Assembly: GCA_934149105.1 (NCBI GenBank)
Contig: CAKPDP010000001.1
Location: 166,816-230,815 of the forward strand
Source: an uncultured Bacilli bacterium
GTDB taxonomy: Bacteria; Bacillota_I; Bacilli_A; RF39; UBA660
DNA: 64,000 nt
Reading direction: 5' to 3'
Shown: piece by piece, positions 8,856 to 17,720 of the stretch
Layout: each line of letters begins with the position of its first letter
Numbering within the stretch: position 1 is the first letter of the stretch
The notes under the pieces: model-generated
The model's input: only the letters and a program-made list of their open reading frames with translations
Database searches by the model: none
What the model was told of the DNA's origin: nothing
Translations under genes and position numbers: made by a program

Positions 8856-9614
8856 ATGTTTGATTTAAGTAAAAGAATTGTAGTAGTATCTGGGGCTTCA
8901 TCAGGTTTAGGAGCTCAAATGGCAAAAGGATTTGCAGGACAAGGAGCAACCGTTGTTATAACGGCTAGAAGGTTAGAAAAGTTAGAAAAGGTAGCAGAGG
9001 AAGTTAGAGCTTTAGGAGTAGATTGTTATCCTATTTATTGTGATGTTACAGATGTTAATTCTGTTAATGAATGCGCTGAGAAAGTATTAGAAAAATATGG
9101 TAGAGTAGATGTTTTAGTTAATTGTGCTGGTAGTGCTAAGAATAATGGAGTATTAGATATGACTGATGAGGAATGGGATTTTACTATTAAGACAGATATG
9201 ACTTCAGTATTTAATGTTACTAGGGCTTTTGCTAAGATAATGAAGAAGAATAATTATGGAAGAATTATAAATATTGCTTCTATGTATGGTATGGTTGGTA
9301 ACATGGCTATGGGAACAGTAGCTTATCATTCTAGTAAGGGTGGTGTTATTAACTTTACAAGAGCCGTAGCGGCAGAGCTTGCTAAATATAATATTACTTG
9401 TAATGCTATTTGTCCGGGATATTTTGATACAGAGCTTACGCATGAAACTTTGATTACGGATAGTTTTACCCAATATATGAAGGCAACAGTACCTTTAGGA
9501 AGATATGGTCATGAAGGAGAGCTTAATGCTGGAGCTATATTCTTAGCAAGTGATGAAGCTAGTTATGTAACAGGAGCTATTCTTCCTATTGATGGTGGAT
9601 ATACGGCTGTTTAG
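8856..9614 (+). CDS. Short-chain dehydrogenase/reductase (FabG/gluconate 5-dehydrogenase-like)
   Basis: A 252-aa classical SDR that would interconvert an alcohol and a ketone with NAD(P)(H). It has the cofactor glycine motif SGASSGLG near residue 13, NCAG near 90, the catalytic Ser in NIASMYG, and the YHSSKGG catalytic Tyr/Lys pair, followed by NAICPGYFDTEL and the C-terminal GAILPIDGGYTAV of the family. Position 37 is Arg within TARR, which favours NADP(H). It follows the aldehyde dehydrogenase by 69 bases and is closed by a strong terminator, so FIST-ALDH-SDR appears to be one pathway unit, perhaps for a polyol, sugar acid or short diol. The pathway assignment is inference. Confidence 0.92.
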   Translation: MFDLSKRIVVVSGASSGLGAQMAKGFAGQGATVVITARRLEKLEKVAEEVRALGVDCYPIYCDVTDVNSVNECAEKVLEKYGRVDVLVNCAGSAKNNGVLDMTDEEWDFTIKTDMTSVFNVTRAFAKIMKKNNYGRIINIASMYGMVGNMAMGTVAYHSSKGGVINFTRAVAAELAKYNITCNAICPGYFDTELTHETLITDSFTQYMKATVPLGRYGHEGELNAGAIFLASDEASYVTGAILPIDGGYTAV

Positions 9615-9628
9615 GAATGGTTGTTTTA

Positions 9629-9673
9629 AATAAATAGTGCTTCTTTAGGAGAAGGACTATTTATTCCTTTTTA
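9629..9673 (+). terminator. Terminator of the FIST-ALDH-SDR unit
   Basis: AATAAATAGT (9629-9638) pairs perfectly with ACTATTTATT (9656-9665), with an inner CTTC/GAAG stem, followed by CCTTTTTAC. Confidence 0.8.
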
Positions 9674-9752
9674 CAATTTCCCATAATTGGAACATAAAAA
9701 TAACAAATATTTGAATTATTATAGGTATGTATTAAATTTAAGAGGTGAATTT

Positions 9753-11123
9753 ATGAGTAAAGAGAAAGATGACAATAATATAGAGAAAGATGTGTCTAAA
9801 GATAAAGAAGATGTATCTTCTTTAGAAGAAATTGTAAAAAAGAATAAAAAGGAAAGTAAAGAAATAAAGGATAAAGAGACACCAATAGAGACTTTTAAGG
9901 ATAATGGTAGAACTTATACTTATGATTATATTCCTAATGGTAATACTAAGAAGGGAATGTCAAAAGATAAAAAATATGTATTGATAATAGTAATAATTCT
10001 TATATTTATTTTAGTTTGTATTGGAGGATATTTTGGAGTTAAGGCTATTAAAGATATATATGAATTGAAAGATAATTCAGATAAGCAAAAGATAGAGTTA
10101 CAGTATACGACAACTGGTGATGATGTTGAAGATGGTATTTATATTACTGATGTTTCTAGTGTAGTATCTAATGTTATGCCTTCAATTGTATCTATTACTA
10201 GTAAGACTTTGGTTTCTTCAGGATTGTTTGGACCTAGTTATGGACAAAGTCAATATAATGAGGGAGCTGGATCAGGAATAATTATAGGAAAAACAGATAC
10301 AGAATTATTAATTCTTACTAATAATCATGTTGTCGATGGCGCTAGTGAACTTACGGTATCATTTATTAATGATAAGAGTGTTGATGCTAGTATAAAAGGA
10401 ACGACAGAGAGAAAGGATATAGCAGTAATATCTGTTAAGATTACAGATATAGATAAGGATACTTTAAATAGTATTAAGATAGCTACTATGGGAGATAGTT
10501 CAAAATTAAAAGTTGGTAATGGAGTTATTGCTATTGGAAATGCTTTAGGTTATGGACAATCTGTTACAACAGGGGTTGTTAGTGCTTTAAATAGAGAAGT
10601 TACAATTGATAATTATACTAATAAGATGATTCAGATCGATGCGGCTATTAACGGAGGTAATAGTGGCGGAGCCCTTATAAATAGTAAGGGAGAAGTAGTA
10701 GGAATAAATTCTGCTAAATATTCTTCTAGTGGTAGTAGTACTAATGCTAGTGTTGAAGGAATGGGGTTTGCAATTCCAATATCAGATGTAAAAGATATTA
10801 TTACTAGTTTGATGAATGGTGAAGAAGTTAGTAATGGAGCTACTTTAGGGGTTGAAGGTTATATGACTAATTCTAGTAATTTATCAGGATATAAATTACC
10901 AGTAGGATTTTATATAACAGGAATTACTTCTGGTAGTGCGGCTGAAAAAGCAGGATTAGAAATAGGATATATAATTACGTCAATAGAAGGAGAAAATGTA
11001 GAACAATTTAGTGATTTAAGTAATGTTTTATATGAAAAGAAGAGTGGAGATAAGATAAAACTTAAAGTTAAATATCCTAGTGGTAGAGAATATAAAGAAA
11101 AAGAGATAGATGTTACTTTATAA
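9753..11123 (+). CDS. htrA: HtrA/DegP-type serine protease with PDZ domain, membrane-anchored
   Basis: A 456-aa trypsin-like protease facing outside. An acidic/lysine-rich cytoplasmic head (residues about 1-70) precedes one transmembrane segment near 72-93. The protease domain carries the triad His in NNHVVDG, Asp in RKDIAVISV and Ser in NGGNSGGALI; one PDZ domain occupies the last 100 residues (GITSGSAAEKAGLEIGYII). Known members clear misfolded envelope proteins. The start is ATG 9753 with GAGGTGAA upstream; a TTG at 9687 would add 22 residues without a ribosome site. The gene is monocistronic, bounded by terminators on both sides. The head is longer and more charged than usual. Confidence 0.92.
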   Translation: MSKEKDDNNIEKDVSKDKEDVSSLEEIVKKNKKESKEIKDKETPIETFKDNGRTYTYDYIPNGNTKKGMSKDKKYVLIIVIILIFILVCIGGYFGVKAIKDIYELKDNSDKQKIELQYTTTGDDVEDGIYITDVSSVVSNVMPSIVSITSKTLVSSGLFGPSYGQSQYNEGAGSGIIIGKTDTELLILTNNHVVDGASELTVSFINDKSVDASIKGTTERKDIAVISVKITDIDKDTLNSIKIATMGDSSKLKVGNGVIAIGNALGYGQSVTTGVVSALNREVTIDNYTNKMIQIDAAINGGNSGGALINSKGEVVGINSAKYSSSGSSTNASVEGMGFAIPISDVKDIITSLMNGEEVSNGATLGVEGYMTNSSNLSGYKLPVGFYITGITSGSAAEKAGLEIGYIITSIEGENVEQFSDLSNVLYEKKSGDKIKLKVKYPSGREYKEKEIDVTL

Positions 11124-11152
11124 GGAGCTTTAAAAAGCTCTTTTTCTTTTTC
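11124..11152 (+). terminator. Terminator of the htrA-like gene
   Basis: GGAGCTTT and AAAGCTC form a tight hairpin directly after the stop codon, followed by a T-rich run. Confidence 0.85.
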
Positions 11153-11205
11153 TTGATACTTGCTTTTTATTAACTATCGTTATAGAATTATAATAGGTGA
11201 AGGAT

Positions 11206-12036
11206 ATGAAGATACCAAATGGATTGTTGTTAGGGACATATGATTTAGATAGTGATAGTAAGTTTGTATGTCTTAAGAAAATGTTAGAACAAGAAGAAAA
11301 TGAAGATAAATTAGTAGTTCCTTTAGGAGTTAGTGAAGATAATAAATATCATTATATGGGGTTAGAAGATATTTCATGTTTATTTGTTACGGGTGAGACT
11401 GGAAGTGGAAAGTCAATATTTTTAGATAGTATGATTATATCGCTAATTCTTAAGAATAGTCCTACGGAACTTAAATTTATTATGATTGATCCCAAGAGAA
11501 TAGAACTTAGTTATTATAATGATTTAGAATATATGCATAGTAATGTTGTTAGTGAAGGTAAAACTTCTTATATGAAGATGTTAGAAGTTAGAAGAGAATA
11601 TTATAAGAGAATTAAGTTATTAGAGAAAGATAAGAATAGTAATTTTAATAGTTTAATAATAGTAATAGATGAAGCTTGTGATTTAATGAAAGTTCAAGGA
11701 TCTATGGAATTATTAGAAGAAATTACTAGTGATTGTGATAAAGTAAAGATACATATTGTTATTGCTACTAATAGTTATAGTGAAGAGTATTTTTCTAAAG
11801 AATTTATTAAAAATCTTAAATATAAAATTACATTTGATTTAGTTAGTAAAGCTGATGCTACTTTAGTAGGAACAAGAGGATCGCAGAATTTGATGATACC
11901 TGGGGAGGCTATTGCAACTTCAAAGAAACAAAAGATAAGATATAAATTACAGACACCATATATAAGTGATAAAGATATTATGAGAGTTATTGATTATGTT
12001 AGTGGTAATTATGAAAATAAAGTCTCTAAAAATTAA
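11206..12036 (+). CDS. Mini FtsK/SpoIIIE-type ATPase
   Basis: A 276-aa protein consisting of the FtsK/SpoIIIE motor domain alone. It has VTGETGSGKS (Walker A), the family's IDPKRIELSYYND box, and SLIIVIDEACDLM (Walker B). The C-terminal DATLVGTRGSQNLMIPGEA corresponds to the end of the SpoIIIE motor. The N-terminal membrane helices and the DNA-reading gamma winged helix of true FtsK are absent, so it cannot be the chromosome-segregation translocase by itself. It could be a remnant, a mobile-element ATPase, or a specialised small motor. ATG 11206 is chosen because AGGTGA ends five bases upstream; the GTG at 11197 lies inside that site. A Fic remnant follows, consistent with an accessory region. 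Confidence 0.78.
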   Translation: MKIPNGLLLGTYDLDSDSKFVCLKKMLEQEENEDKLVVPLGVSEDNKYHYMGLEDISCLFVTGETGSGKSIFLDSMIISLILKNSPTELKFIMIDPKRIELSYYNDLEYMHSNVVSEGKTSYMKMLEVRREYYKRIKLLEKDKNSNFNSLIIVIDEACDLMKVQGSMELLEEITSDCDKVKIHIVIATNSYSEEYFSKEFIKNLKYKITFDLVSKADATLVGTRGSQNLMIPGEAIATSKKQKIRYKLQTPYISDKDIMRVIDYVSGNYENKVSKN

Positions 12037-12098
12037 TGTTACTATTAGTAATTTTAGTGAAGAATTAAGAAGTAAGTATGAAAATGATTGGAAAAAGC

Positions 12099-12389
12099 TG
12101 ACAGGCAGTTAATTTACATATGGCTGTTATTAATATTTATCCCTTTAATGATGTTAATGGTAGGTGTGCAAGATTAATTATGAATTATGAACTTATAAAG
12201 AATAATTATCCACCAGTATTAATAAATGAAAGTCAGAAAATTTCTTATTATGCAATAATAGAAGAAATTAATGAGGATTTAGATTATCTAAATGATCCTT
12301 TAGATTTTGGGAATACTAAGATTTTTAATGAAACGATACAACAATTATCTATTTTAACATTTAAGAATATGCAAAAATTTTATAAATAA
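12099..12389 (+). pseudogene. Fic-family protein remnant
   Basis: The frame encodes NLHMAVINIYPFNDVNGR followed by CARLIMNYELIKNNYPPVLI, which aligns with the Fic core HxFxDGNGR and its following helix. The catalytic His is Tyr and the first Gly is Val, so AMP-transfer activity is not expected. The family-like sequence continues upstream of ATG 12120 (Ala-Val-Asn-Leu-His) until a TGA at 12099, and the roughly 200 residues that should precede the motif are missing. No ribosome site precedes 12120. It is a decayed 3' fragment next to the mini-FtsK gene; I see nothing else in 12037-12098. Confidence 0.7.
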
Positions 12390-12513
12390 TTTAAAAAATG
12401 GGTAATATTTTGAAAGATAATTACCATTTTTTTATTCTCATTTTTAGTTAGTTAACTTTAGAAAGATGAATTTAAAAGTGTGTTAAAATAATAAAAGTAT
12501 GGAAGGTGAAAAC

Positions 12514-14616
12514 ATGGATTTAAGTGAATTAAATAGAAATCAAAGAGAAGCAGTTGAACATATAAATGGACCGATGTTAGTTTTAGCGGGAGCTGGTAGT
12601 GGAAAGACTAAGGTTCTTACTAATAGGATTGCTTATTTAATAGAAAAGGGAGTATTTCCAGGGAATATATTGGCGATTACCTTTACTAATAAAGCAGCTA
12701 AAGAGATGAAAGATAGGGTTATTAATTTAATAGGGACAGAAGCTTATAATATTCAGATCTCTACTTTTCATTCTTTAGGACTTAGAATATTAAAAGAGAA
12801 TTATGAATTATTAGGATATGAAAAGAACTTTGTAATATTAGATTCTGATGATACATTAACGGTTGTTAAAAAAATTATGAAGGATATGAATCTTAATCCG
12901 AAGTTTTATAATGCTAAAGTTATTAGAAATAAGATTAGTAGTGCTAAGAATGAACTTATGAGTAAGAGGGAATTTGAAAAGTTAGAATATGATAAGAATA
13001 TTGTTAGTATTTATGAAAAATATTCAGATAAGTTAAAGATTAATAATTCAGTTGATTTTGATGATTTACTTATGTTACCTATTAAATTATTTAAAGAGTA
13101 TCCTAGTGTTTTAGAGTCTTATCAAGAGAGGTTTAAATATATACTTATAGATGAGTATCAGGATACAAATGAGGCTCAATATGTATTTAGTAAGATGTTA
13201 GCTAAGAAATATAGAAATTTATTTGTAGTAGGAGATAACGATCAGGCTATATATGCTTTTAGAGGAGCTAATTTTAAGAATATATTGAATTTTGAGAAAG
13301 ATTATGCGGATTGTAAGACTATTTTATTAGAAGATAATTATAGAAGTACTGAGAATATATTAGAGGCTGCGAATAGTGTTATTAGGCATAATAAACAGAG
13401 AAAAGATAAGAATTTACGTTCTAATAAGGGAAAGGGAGATAAGATTCAGTATATAGTTTGTGATAATGAAAAAGAAGAAAGTAGTTATGTAGTTAAGGAG
13501 ATTAAAAAGTTAATTGATGAGGGAGAAAATCCTGAAGAGATAGCAGTTTTATATAGGACTAATGCTCAATCGAGGACTATTGAGGAAGCAATGTTGAAAG
13601 TTAATATTCCTTATAAGATTATAGGTAGTTTTTATTTCTATAATCGTAAAGAGATTAAGGATTTACTATGTTATTTAAGACTTATAAATAATCATAATGA
13701 TGATGTTAGTTTACTTAGATGTATTAATACTCCTAAGAGGGGGATTGGAGATAAGACTATAGAAAATATTACAGAGATGGCTAATGAAAGAGGTTGTAGT
13801 TTATTTGAGGCTATTGACGAGGGAAAAGAATTAGGATTTAAGAATTTAATTTTGGATATGGCTAAGAAATGTGAGAATTTATCGTTGACAGAGATGGTAG
13901 ATTTAGTTTTAGAGAAAAGTGGTATTAAGGCAGAATTAGTTAATACTAAGAGTTTAGATAGTGAAATAAGATTAGAAAACTTGGAAGAGTTTAAGTCTAT
14001 TACTAAGAATTATGAAGAAGAATATGGTGTTATATCGCTTGATGACTTCTTAAATGAAATATCTTTGGTTAGTGATGTTTCAGAACATGAAGATGGGAAG
14101 AATAAAGTTAGTTTAATGACGGTTCATGCTGTTAAGGGCTTAGAGTTTAATTATGTCTTTGTAATAGGAATGGAAGAGGGGATATTTCCACATTTTAATG
14201 CCATTCAAGAAGGGACTAGTTCTGCTATAGAGGAAGAGAGAAGACTTTGTTATGTGGCTATAACGAGAGCTAAGAAAAAATTATGGTTATTTAATGCTAA
14301 GAGAAGAATGTTATTTGGTAGTACTCAGGTTAATCCTCCTAGTAGATTTATTGAAGAGATTGATGATAAATATATAGAAACTATGAAGAAGACAACTAAT
14401 TTGGTTAAGAAAGTTAATACCTTCATTAATAAAAATAATATGTTTAGGAATGATGATATTGATTATAAGGTAGGAGATCATGTTAGTCATACAGATTATG
14501 GAATAGGAGTTGTCGTAGCAGTCGATAAATCTATTATGACAGTAGCATTTCCACATCCAGTGGGAGTAAAGAAATTAATGAAAAAACATAAGAGTATATC
14601 GAAAGTAGAAGTTTGA
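12514..14616 (+). CDS. pcrA: ATP-dependent DNA helicase PcrA/UvrD
   Basis: A 700-aa superfamily 1A helicase that unwinds DNA 3' to 5' in repair and replication restart. Motifs in order: Q-motif LNRNQREAV, Walker A LAGAGSGKTK (about residue 29), TFTNKAAKEM, Walker B DEYQDTN, GDNDQAIYAFRGA, NYRS, LMTVHAVKGLEF and VAITRAKKKL. The C-terminal tail (DYKVGDHVSHTDYGIGVVV) is the PcrA-type Tudor-like domain that binds RNA polymerase, which favours PcrA over Rep. Start ATG 12514 follows AAGGTGAAAAC; the ATG at 12499 is inside the spacer of that site. An extended -10 (TG-T-TAAAAT, 12481-12489) precedes it. Confidence 0.95.
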   Translation: MDLSELNRNQREAVEHINGPMLVLAGAGSGKTKVLTNRIAYLIEKGVFPGNILAITFTNKAAKEMKDRVINLIGTEAYNIQISTFHSLGLRILKENYELLGYEKNFVILDSDDTLTVVKKIMKDMNLNPKFYNAKVIRNKISSAKNELMSKREFEKLEYDKNIVSIYEKYSDKLKINNSVDFDDLLMLPIKLFKEYPSVLESYQERFKYILIDEYQDTNEAQYVFSKMLAKKYRNLFVVGDNDQAIYAFRGANFKNILNFEKDYADCKTILLEDNYRSTENILEAANSVIRHNKQRKDKNLRSNKGKGDKIQYIVCDNEKEESSYVVKEIKKLIDEGENPEEIAVLYRTNAQSRTIEEAMLKVNIPYKIIGSFYFYNRKEIKDLLCYLRLINNHNDDVSLLRCINTPKRGIGDKTIENITEMANERGCSLFEAIDEGKELGFKNLILDMAKKCENLSLTEMVDLVLEKSGIKAELVNTKSLDSEIRLENLEEFKSITKNYEEEYGVISLDDFLNEISLVSDVSEHEDGKNKVSLMTVHAVKGLEFNYVFVIGMEEGIFPHFNAIQEGTSSAIEEERRLCYVAITRAKKKLWLFNAKRRMLFGSTQVNPPSRFIEEIDDKYIETMKKTTNLVKKVNTFINKNNMFRNDDIDYKVGDHVSHTDYGIGVVVAVDKSIMTVAFPHPVGVKKLMKKHKSISKVEV

Positions 14617-14640
14617 AAGATCAGATTTTGGTCTTTTTTC
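14616..14640 (+). terminator. Terminator of pcrA
   Basis: AAAGATC and GGTCTTT pair around ATTTT-type loop bases just after the stop codon, followed by TTTTTTC. Confidence 0.7.
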
Positions 14641-14672
14641 TTTAGAATTACATATAATATAGTGGTGATGGT

Positions 14673-15233
14673 ATGAATTATACTATGTTAGTTAATAAGA
14701 CTAACAAGTTAGATAATGACTATGTACCAAGAGATTTAGTAGTTACTGATAGTTTGTATAAAGATAATATATATTTAAATAAAGAGTGTTATGATAATTT
14801 TAAGAAGATGCAGAGTGATGCTAATTTTTTAGGATATAGAATTGATATTATGAGTGGATATAGAGATTATAAATATCAAGAGAAGTTATATAATAAATTA
14901 GTTTATGAGAAAGGGAATAGTTATGCTAGTATTAGAATAGCTAGTCCTGGGACTTCAGAACATCAGACAGGACTAGCAATAGATTTTTGTGTGTATTTAG
15001 ATAACAAATGTTATATAGAAGGAGATATTGAATCATTATTAGAGTGTGAATGGGTGCACAAGAACTGCTATAAATATGGGTTTATTGTGAGATATCCTTA
15101 TGATAAAGAAGAGATTACAGGTTATAGTTATGAGCCTTGGCACATTAGATATGTAGGAAAGATAGCAGAATATTTAATGAAGAATAATTTGACATTAGAA
15201 GAATATTATAAAGATAATGTTAAAGAGATTTAG
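14673..15233 (+). CDS. D-alanyl-D-alanine carboxypeptidase, VanY/M15B family, without signal peptide
   Basis: A 186-aa zinc peptidase domain that trims D-Ala from peptidoglycan peptides. It has SGYRDYKYQEKLY, the zinc-binding SEHQTGLAIDF (His and Asp), a Glu in the GYSYEPWHIRYVG segment and its zinc His. Family members are normally exported, yet this one starts directly at MNYTMLVNKTN with no hydrophobic segment and no plausible upstream start (GGTGATGGT sits right before ATG 14673). It therefore either acts inside the cell on recycled muropeptides, is exported in another way, or has lost its leader. It lies between pcrA and rsuA, with no van-type regulators nearby. Confidence 0.85.
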   Translation: MNYTMLVNKTNKLDNDYVPRDLVVTDSLYKDNIYLNKECYDNFKKMQSDANFLGYRIDIMSGYRDYKYQEKLYNKLVYEKGNSYASIRIASPGTSEHQTGLAIDFCVYLDNKCYIEGDIESLLECEWVHKNCYKYGFIVRYPYDKEEITGYSYEPWHIRYVGKIAEYLMKNNLTLEEYYKDNVKEI

Positions 15234-15298
15234 AAAATGACTTTTAGAGTTGTTTTCTTTTAATATTTAGGGTAAGATAGTGTTTAGGAAGTGATGTT

Positions 15299-15994
15299 AT
15301 GGAGAGGCTTGATAAGGTTATAGCTAGAGAATTAGGATATAGTAGAAATGATGTTAAGAAATTAATTAAAGATAGAAGAATTATGGTTAATGATGAGATT
15401 GTTCTAAAGAGTGATTTAAAGGTAGGAGAGGAAGATAAGATAGTAGTTGATGGAGAAGAGATTGGGATCAATAAGTGTGTTTATTTAGTGTTAAATAAGC
15501 CTCAAGGATATGTATCGGCGACTAAGGACGGGAGAGATGTGACAGTTTTAGATTTGGTTCCTTATGAATATTTACATAGGAATTTATTTCCAGTAGGAAG
15601 ATTAGATAAGGATACGACAGGACTTATGATTATTACTGATGATGGGGAGTTTGCTCATTATTTGTTGACACCTAGGAATCATATTAAGAAGATGTATAGG
15701 GTAGTTATAGATAAAGATATTACTGAAGAGATGGTAAAGGGATTTAGAGAGGGTGTAAAGCTTAATGATGGGGAGTGTAAAATGGCTCTTCTTGAGAAGA
15801 TAGATAATAGATCTTGTTATGTAACTTTGACAGAAGGAAGGTATCATCAGATAAAGAGGATGTTTGGATGTTATGGTACTAAGGTGTTAGAACTTGAAAG
15901 AGTTAGGATGGGGGAGCTGGATTTACCTAAGGATCTAGAGAGGGGAGAATGTAGATTACTTAAGGATTATGAGAGGGAACTATTACAAAAATAG
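15299..15994 (+). CDS. rsuA: 16S rRNA pseudouridine synthase, RsuA family
   Basis: A 231-aa enzyme that converts a uridine of small-subunit rRNA (U516 by family) to pseudouridine. An S4 RNA-binding domain fills residues 1-60 (MERLDKVIARELGYSRNDVK), followed by the synthase domain with catalytic Asp in GRLDKDTTGLMIIT and the C-terminal GRYHQIKRMFG motif. RsuA versus the closely related RluB/RluE class is judged by length and by this lineage's usual gene content. Starts at ATG 15299 after AGGAAGTGATGTT. It stands alone between the VanY-type gene and mrnC. Confidence 0.9.
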   Translation: MERLDKVIARELGYSRNDVKKLIKDRRIMVNDEIVLKSDLKVGEEDKIVVDGEEIGINKCVYLVLNKPQGYVSATKDGRDVTVLDLVPYEYLHRNLFPVGRLDKDTTGLMIITDDGEFAHYLLTPRNHIKKMYRVVIDKDITEEMVKGFREGVKLNDGECKMALLEKIDNRSCYVTLTEGRYHQIKRMFGCYGTKVLELERVRMGELDLPKDLERGECRLLKDYERELLQK

Positions 15995-16047
15995 TGTTTC
16001 TTTTTTATCTAGAGTTTGGTATAATTTAGGTACTTGGTGGTGGTATT

Positions 16048-16419
16048 GTGGATGTTAAGACAATGAATATTATTACAATGGCTTATTTAGGAGATGCAGT
16101 ATATGAATTATATGTTAGAGAATTCTTGATAAAGAAGGGAATTGTCTATGCTGATGATTTACAGAAAGAAGAAGTTAATTATGTGTCGGCTAAGAGTCAA
16201 GCTAATTTTTTGAAGAAGCTTATAGAAGGAGATATTCTTAATGATCTAGAGTTAGATATTGTTAAGAGAGGGAGAAATTATAAAAGAAATTATCATCCTA
16301 AGAATACAGATATAATTACATATAAGATGTCAACAGGATTTGAGGCTATGATAGGGTATTTATATATTAGTGATAGAAAGAGATTGGAAGAAATATTAAA
16401 ATTTATAGAGGTGGAATAA
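16048..16419 (+). CDS. mrnC: Mini-ribonuclease 3
   Basis: A 123-aa RNase III catalytic domain without the double-stranded RNA-binding domain; it matures 23S rRNA ends. The catalytic motif is MAYLGDAVYELYVREFL, and a second acidic site falls in the C-terminal MSTGFEAMIGYLY helix, as in RNase III. Start is GTG 16048 behind GGTGGTGG. A TATAAT at 16019-16024 probably drives the unit mrnC-rlmB-sigH-cmk-like, whose genes overlap by single bases. In Bacillus the same order is cysS-mrnC-rlmB-yacP-sigH; cysS and yacP are absent here. Confidence 0.92.
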   Translation: MDVKTMNIITMAYLGDAVYELYVREFLIKKGIVYADDLQKEEVNYVSAKSQANFLKKLIEGDILNDLELDIVKRGRNYKRNYHPKNTDIITYKMSTGFEAMIGYLYISDRKRLEEILKFIEVE

Positions 16420-17120
16420 TGTATATATATGGTAAGAATGTAGTTAGGGAGAAGTTAAGTAGTGGCGATAAGATAAGAAAGGCTTTTGTTAGTGAGAGAT
16501 TTAGAGATAATGATATTCTTTTAGAATTAAAGAAGAGAAAGATTAAGACTAGTTTTGTTCCAGGAAGAGAGTTAGATAGAAAAGTAGATGGATTACATCA
16601 AGGAATAGTTTTAGAAATAGATGATATTAGGACTTATGCTTTAGAAGAAGTTATAGATAATATTTCTCAAGAATATCCTACTTTGGTTATGTTAGATCAT
16701 TTAGAAGATCCTCATAATATAGGGGCTATTATAAGAACATGTGAGGCTTTAGGTGTAGAGGGAATTATTATTCCTAATGATAGATGTGCTAGTATTAATG
16801 CTACAGTAGTTAAGACGTCGGCTGGTGCAATAGAATATATTCCTATTATTAGAGTAGTTAATTTAGTTCAAACGATTAAGAAATTAAAAGATAAGGGATA
16901 TTGGATTATTGGAACAGATATGGAGGGAGAAGATTATACCACCATTGATTATAAGATGCCAGTATGTTTAATTATTGGGAATGAAGGAAAGGGAATATCT
17001 AAATTAGTAGCGGATAATTGTGATTATATGGCTAGTATTCCTATGAAAGGGAAGATTAATAGTCTTAATGCTTCAGTTAGTTTAGGGATAATTTTATCAG
17101 AGATAGTGAGTAAAAGATAA
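16419..17120 (+). CDS. rlmB: 23S rRNA (guanosine-2'-O-)-methyltransferase RlmB (TrmH/SpoU family)
   Basis: A 233-aa SPOUT methyltransferase that methylates the ribose of a 23S rRNA guanosine (G2251 by family) using S-adenosylmethionine. It has an N-terminal substrate-binding domain (IYGKNVVREKL), then the knotted SPOUT domain with LEDPHNIGAIIRTCEALG, IIGNEGKGIS and SLNASVSLGIIL, which form the cofactor knot. Its ATG overlaps the mrnC stop codon by one base, and its own stop overlaps the next start by one base, so translation is coupled. Confidence 0.93.
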   Translation: MYIYGKNVVREKLSSGDKIRKAFVSERFRDNDILLELKKRKIKTSFVPGRELDRKVDGLHQGIVLEIDDIRTYALEEVIDNISQEYPTLVMLDHLEDPHNIGAIIRTCEALGVEGIIIPNDRCASINATVVKTSAGAIEYIPIIRVVNLVQTIKKLKDKGYWIIGTDMEGEDYTTIDYKMPVCLIIGNEGKGISKLVADNCDYMASIPMKGKINSLNASVSLGIILSEIVSKR

Positions 17121-17716
17121 TGGAATATAATGATTATGAATTAGTGACACTAGCTCATGAACATAATGAAGATGCTATTAATATTCTTTATGATAAATAT
17201 AGACCTCTTATTATAGGGAAGGCTAAAGAAGTATATAAGAATATTGGTAATAAGGGTGTAGAGTTAGCAGATATGATTCAAGAAGCTATGATAGGGTTTG
17301 AGGAAGCTATTAGAGATTATAATCAAGATGATAAGGCTATTTTTTATACTTTTGTTTGTGTATGTATAGATAGACAATTAATGAGTGCGGCTTTAAAGTT
17401 TTCAAGGGGAAAACATAAGATCCTTAATGAAGCTATTAGTTTTGATGGACTTGCAGATGAGAATAATATTTTAGATTTTATTCCAGATAATAGTAGTGAT
17501 CCGTTTTTGAGAATAGTTTCGATGGAGAATAAGGAAGAGATCAGGAAGAGTGCTAAGAAGATATTAACTGATTATGAATATAAGGTCTTTGAATATAGAA
17601 TTCAAGGTTATAATAATAAAGATATAGCAATTATGTTAAATAAAGATAGTAAGGCAATTGGGAATACAATTCAGAGAATTAGAATGAAGATAAGTAAGAT
17701 TAAGGAAAGTTGGTAA
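17120..17716 (+). CDS. sigH: RNA polymerase sigma factor, SigH-like
   Basis: A 198-aa sigma-70 family factor. Region 2 is visible as LADMIQEAMIGFEEAIRDY with the following FYTFVCVCIDRQL segment; region 4 is the C-terminal ILTDYEYKVFEYRIQGYNNKDIAIML helix-turn-helix. It sits directly after rlmB, the position of sigH in Bacillus, with a one-base overlap. In Bacillus SigH drives competence and the switch to sporulation; no sporulation gene is seen in this window, so here it may control competence or a stationary-phase set. Orthology rests on gene order plus length. Confidence 0.82.
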   Translation: MEYNDYELVTLAHEHNEDAINILYDKYRPLIIGKAKEVYKNIGNKGVELADMIQEAMIGFEEAIRDYNQDDKAIFYTFVCVCIDRQLMSAALKFSRGKHKILNEAISFDGLADENNILDFIPDNSSDPFLRIVSMENKEEIRKSAKKILTDYEYKVFEYRIQGYNNKDIAIMLNKDSKAIGNTIQRIRMKISKIKESW

Positions 17717-17720
17717 AAAG

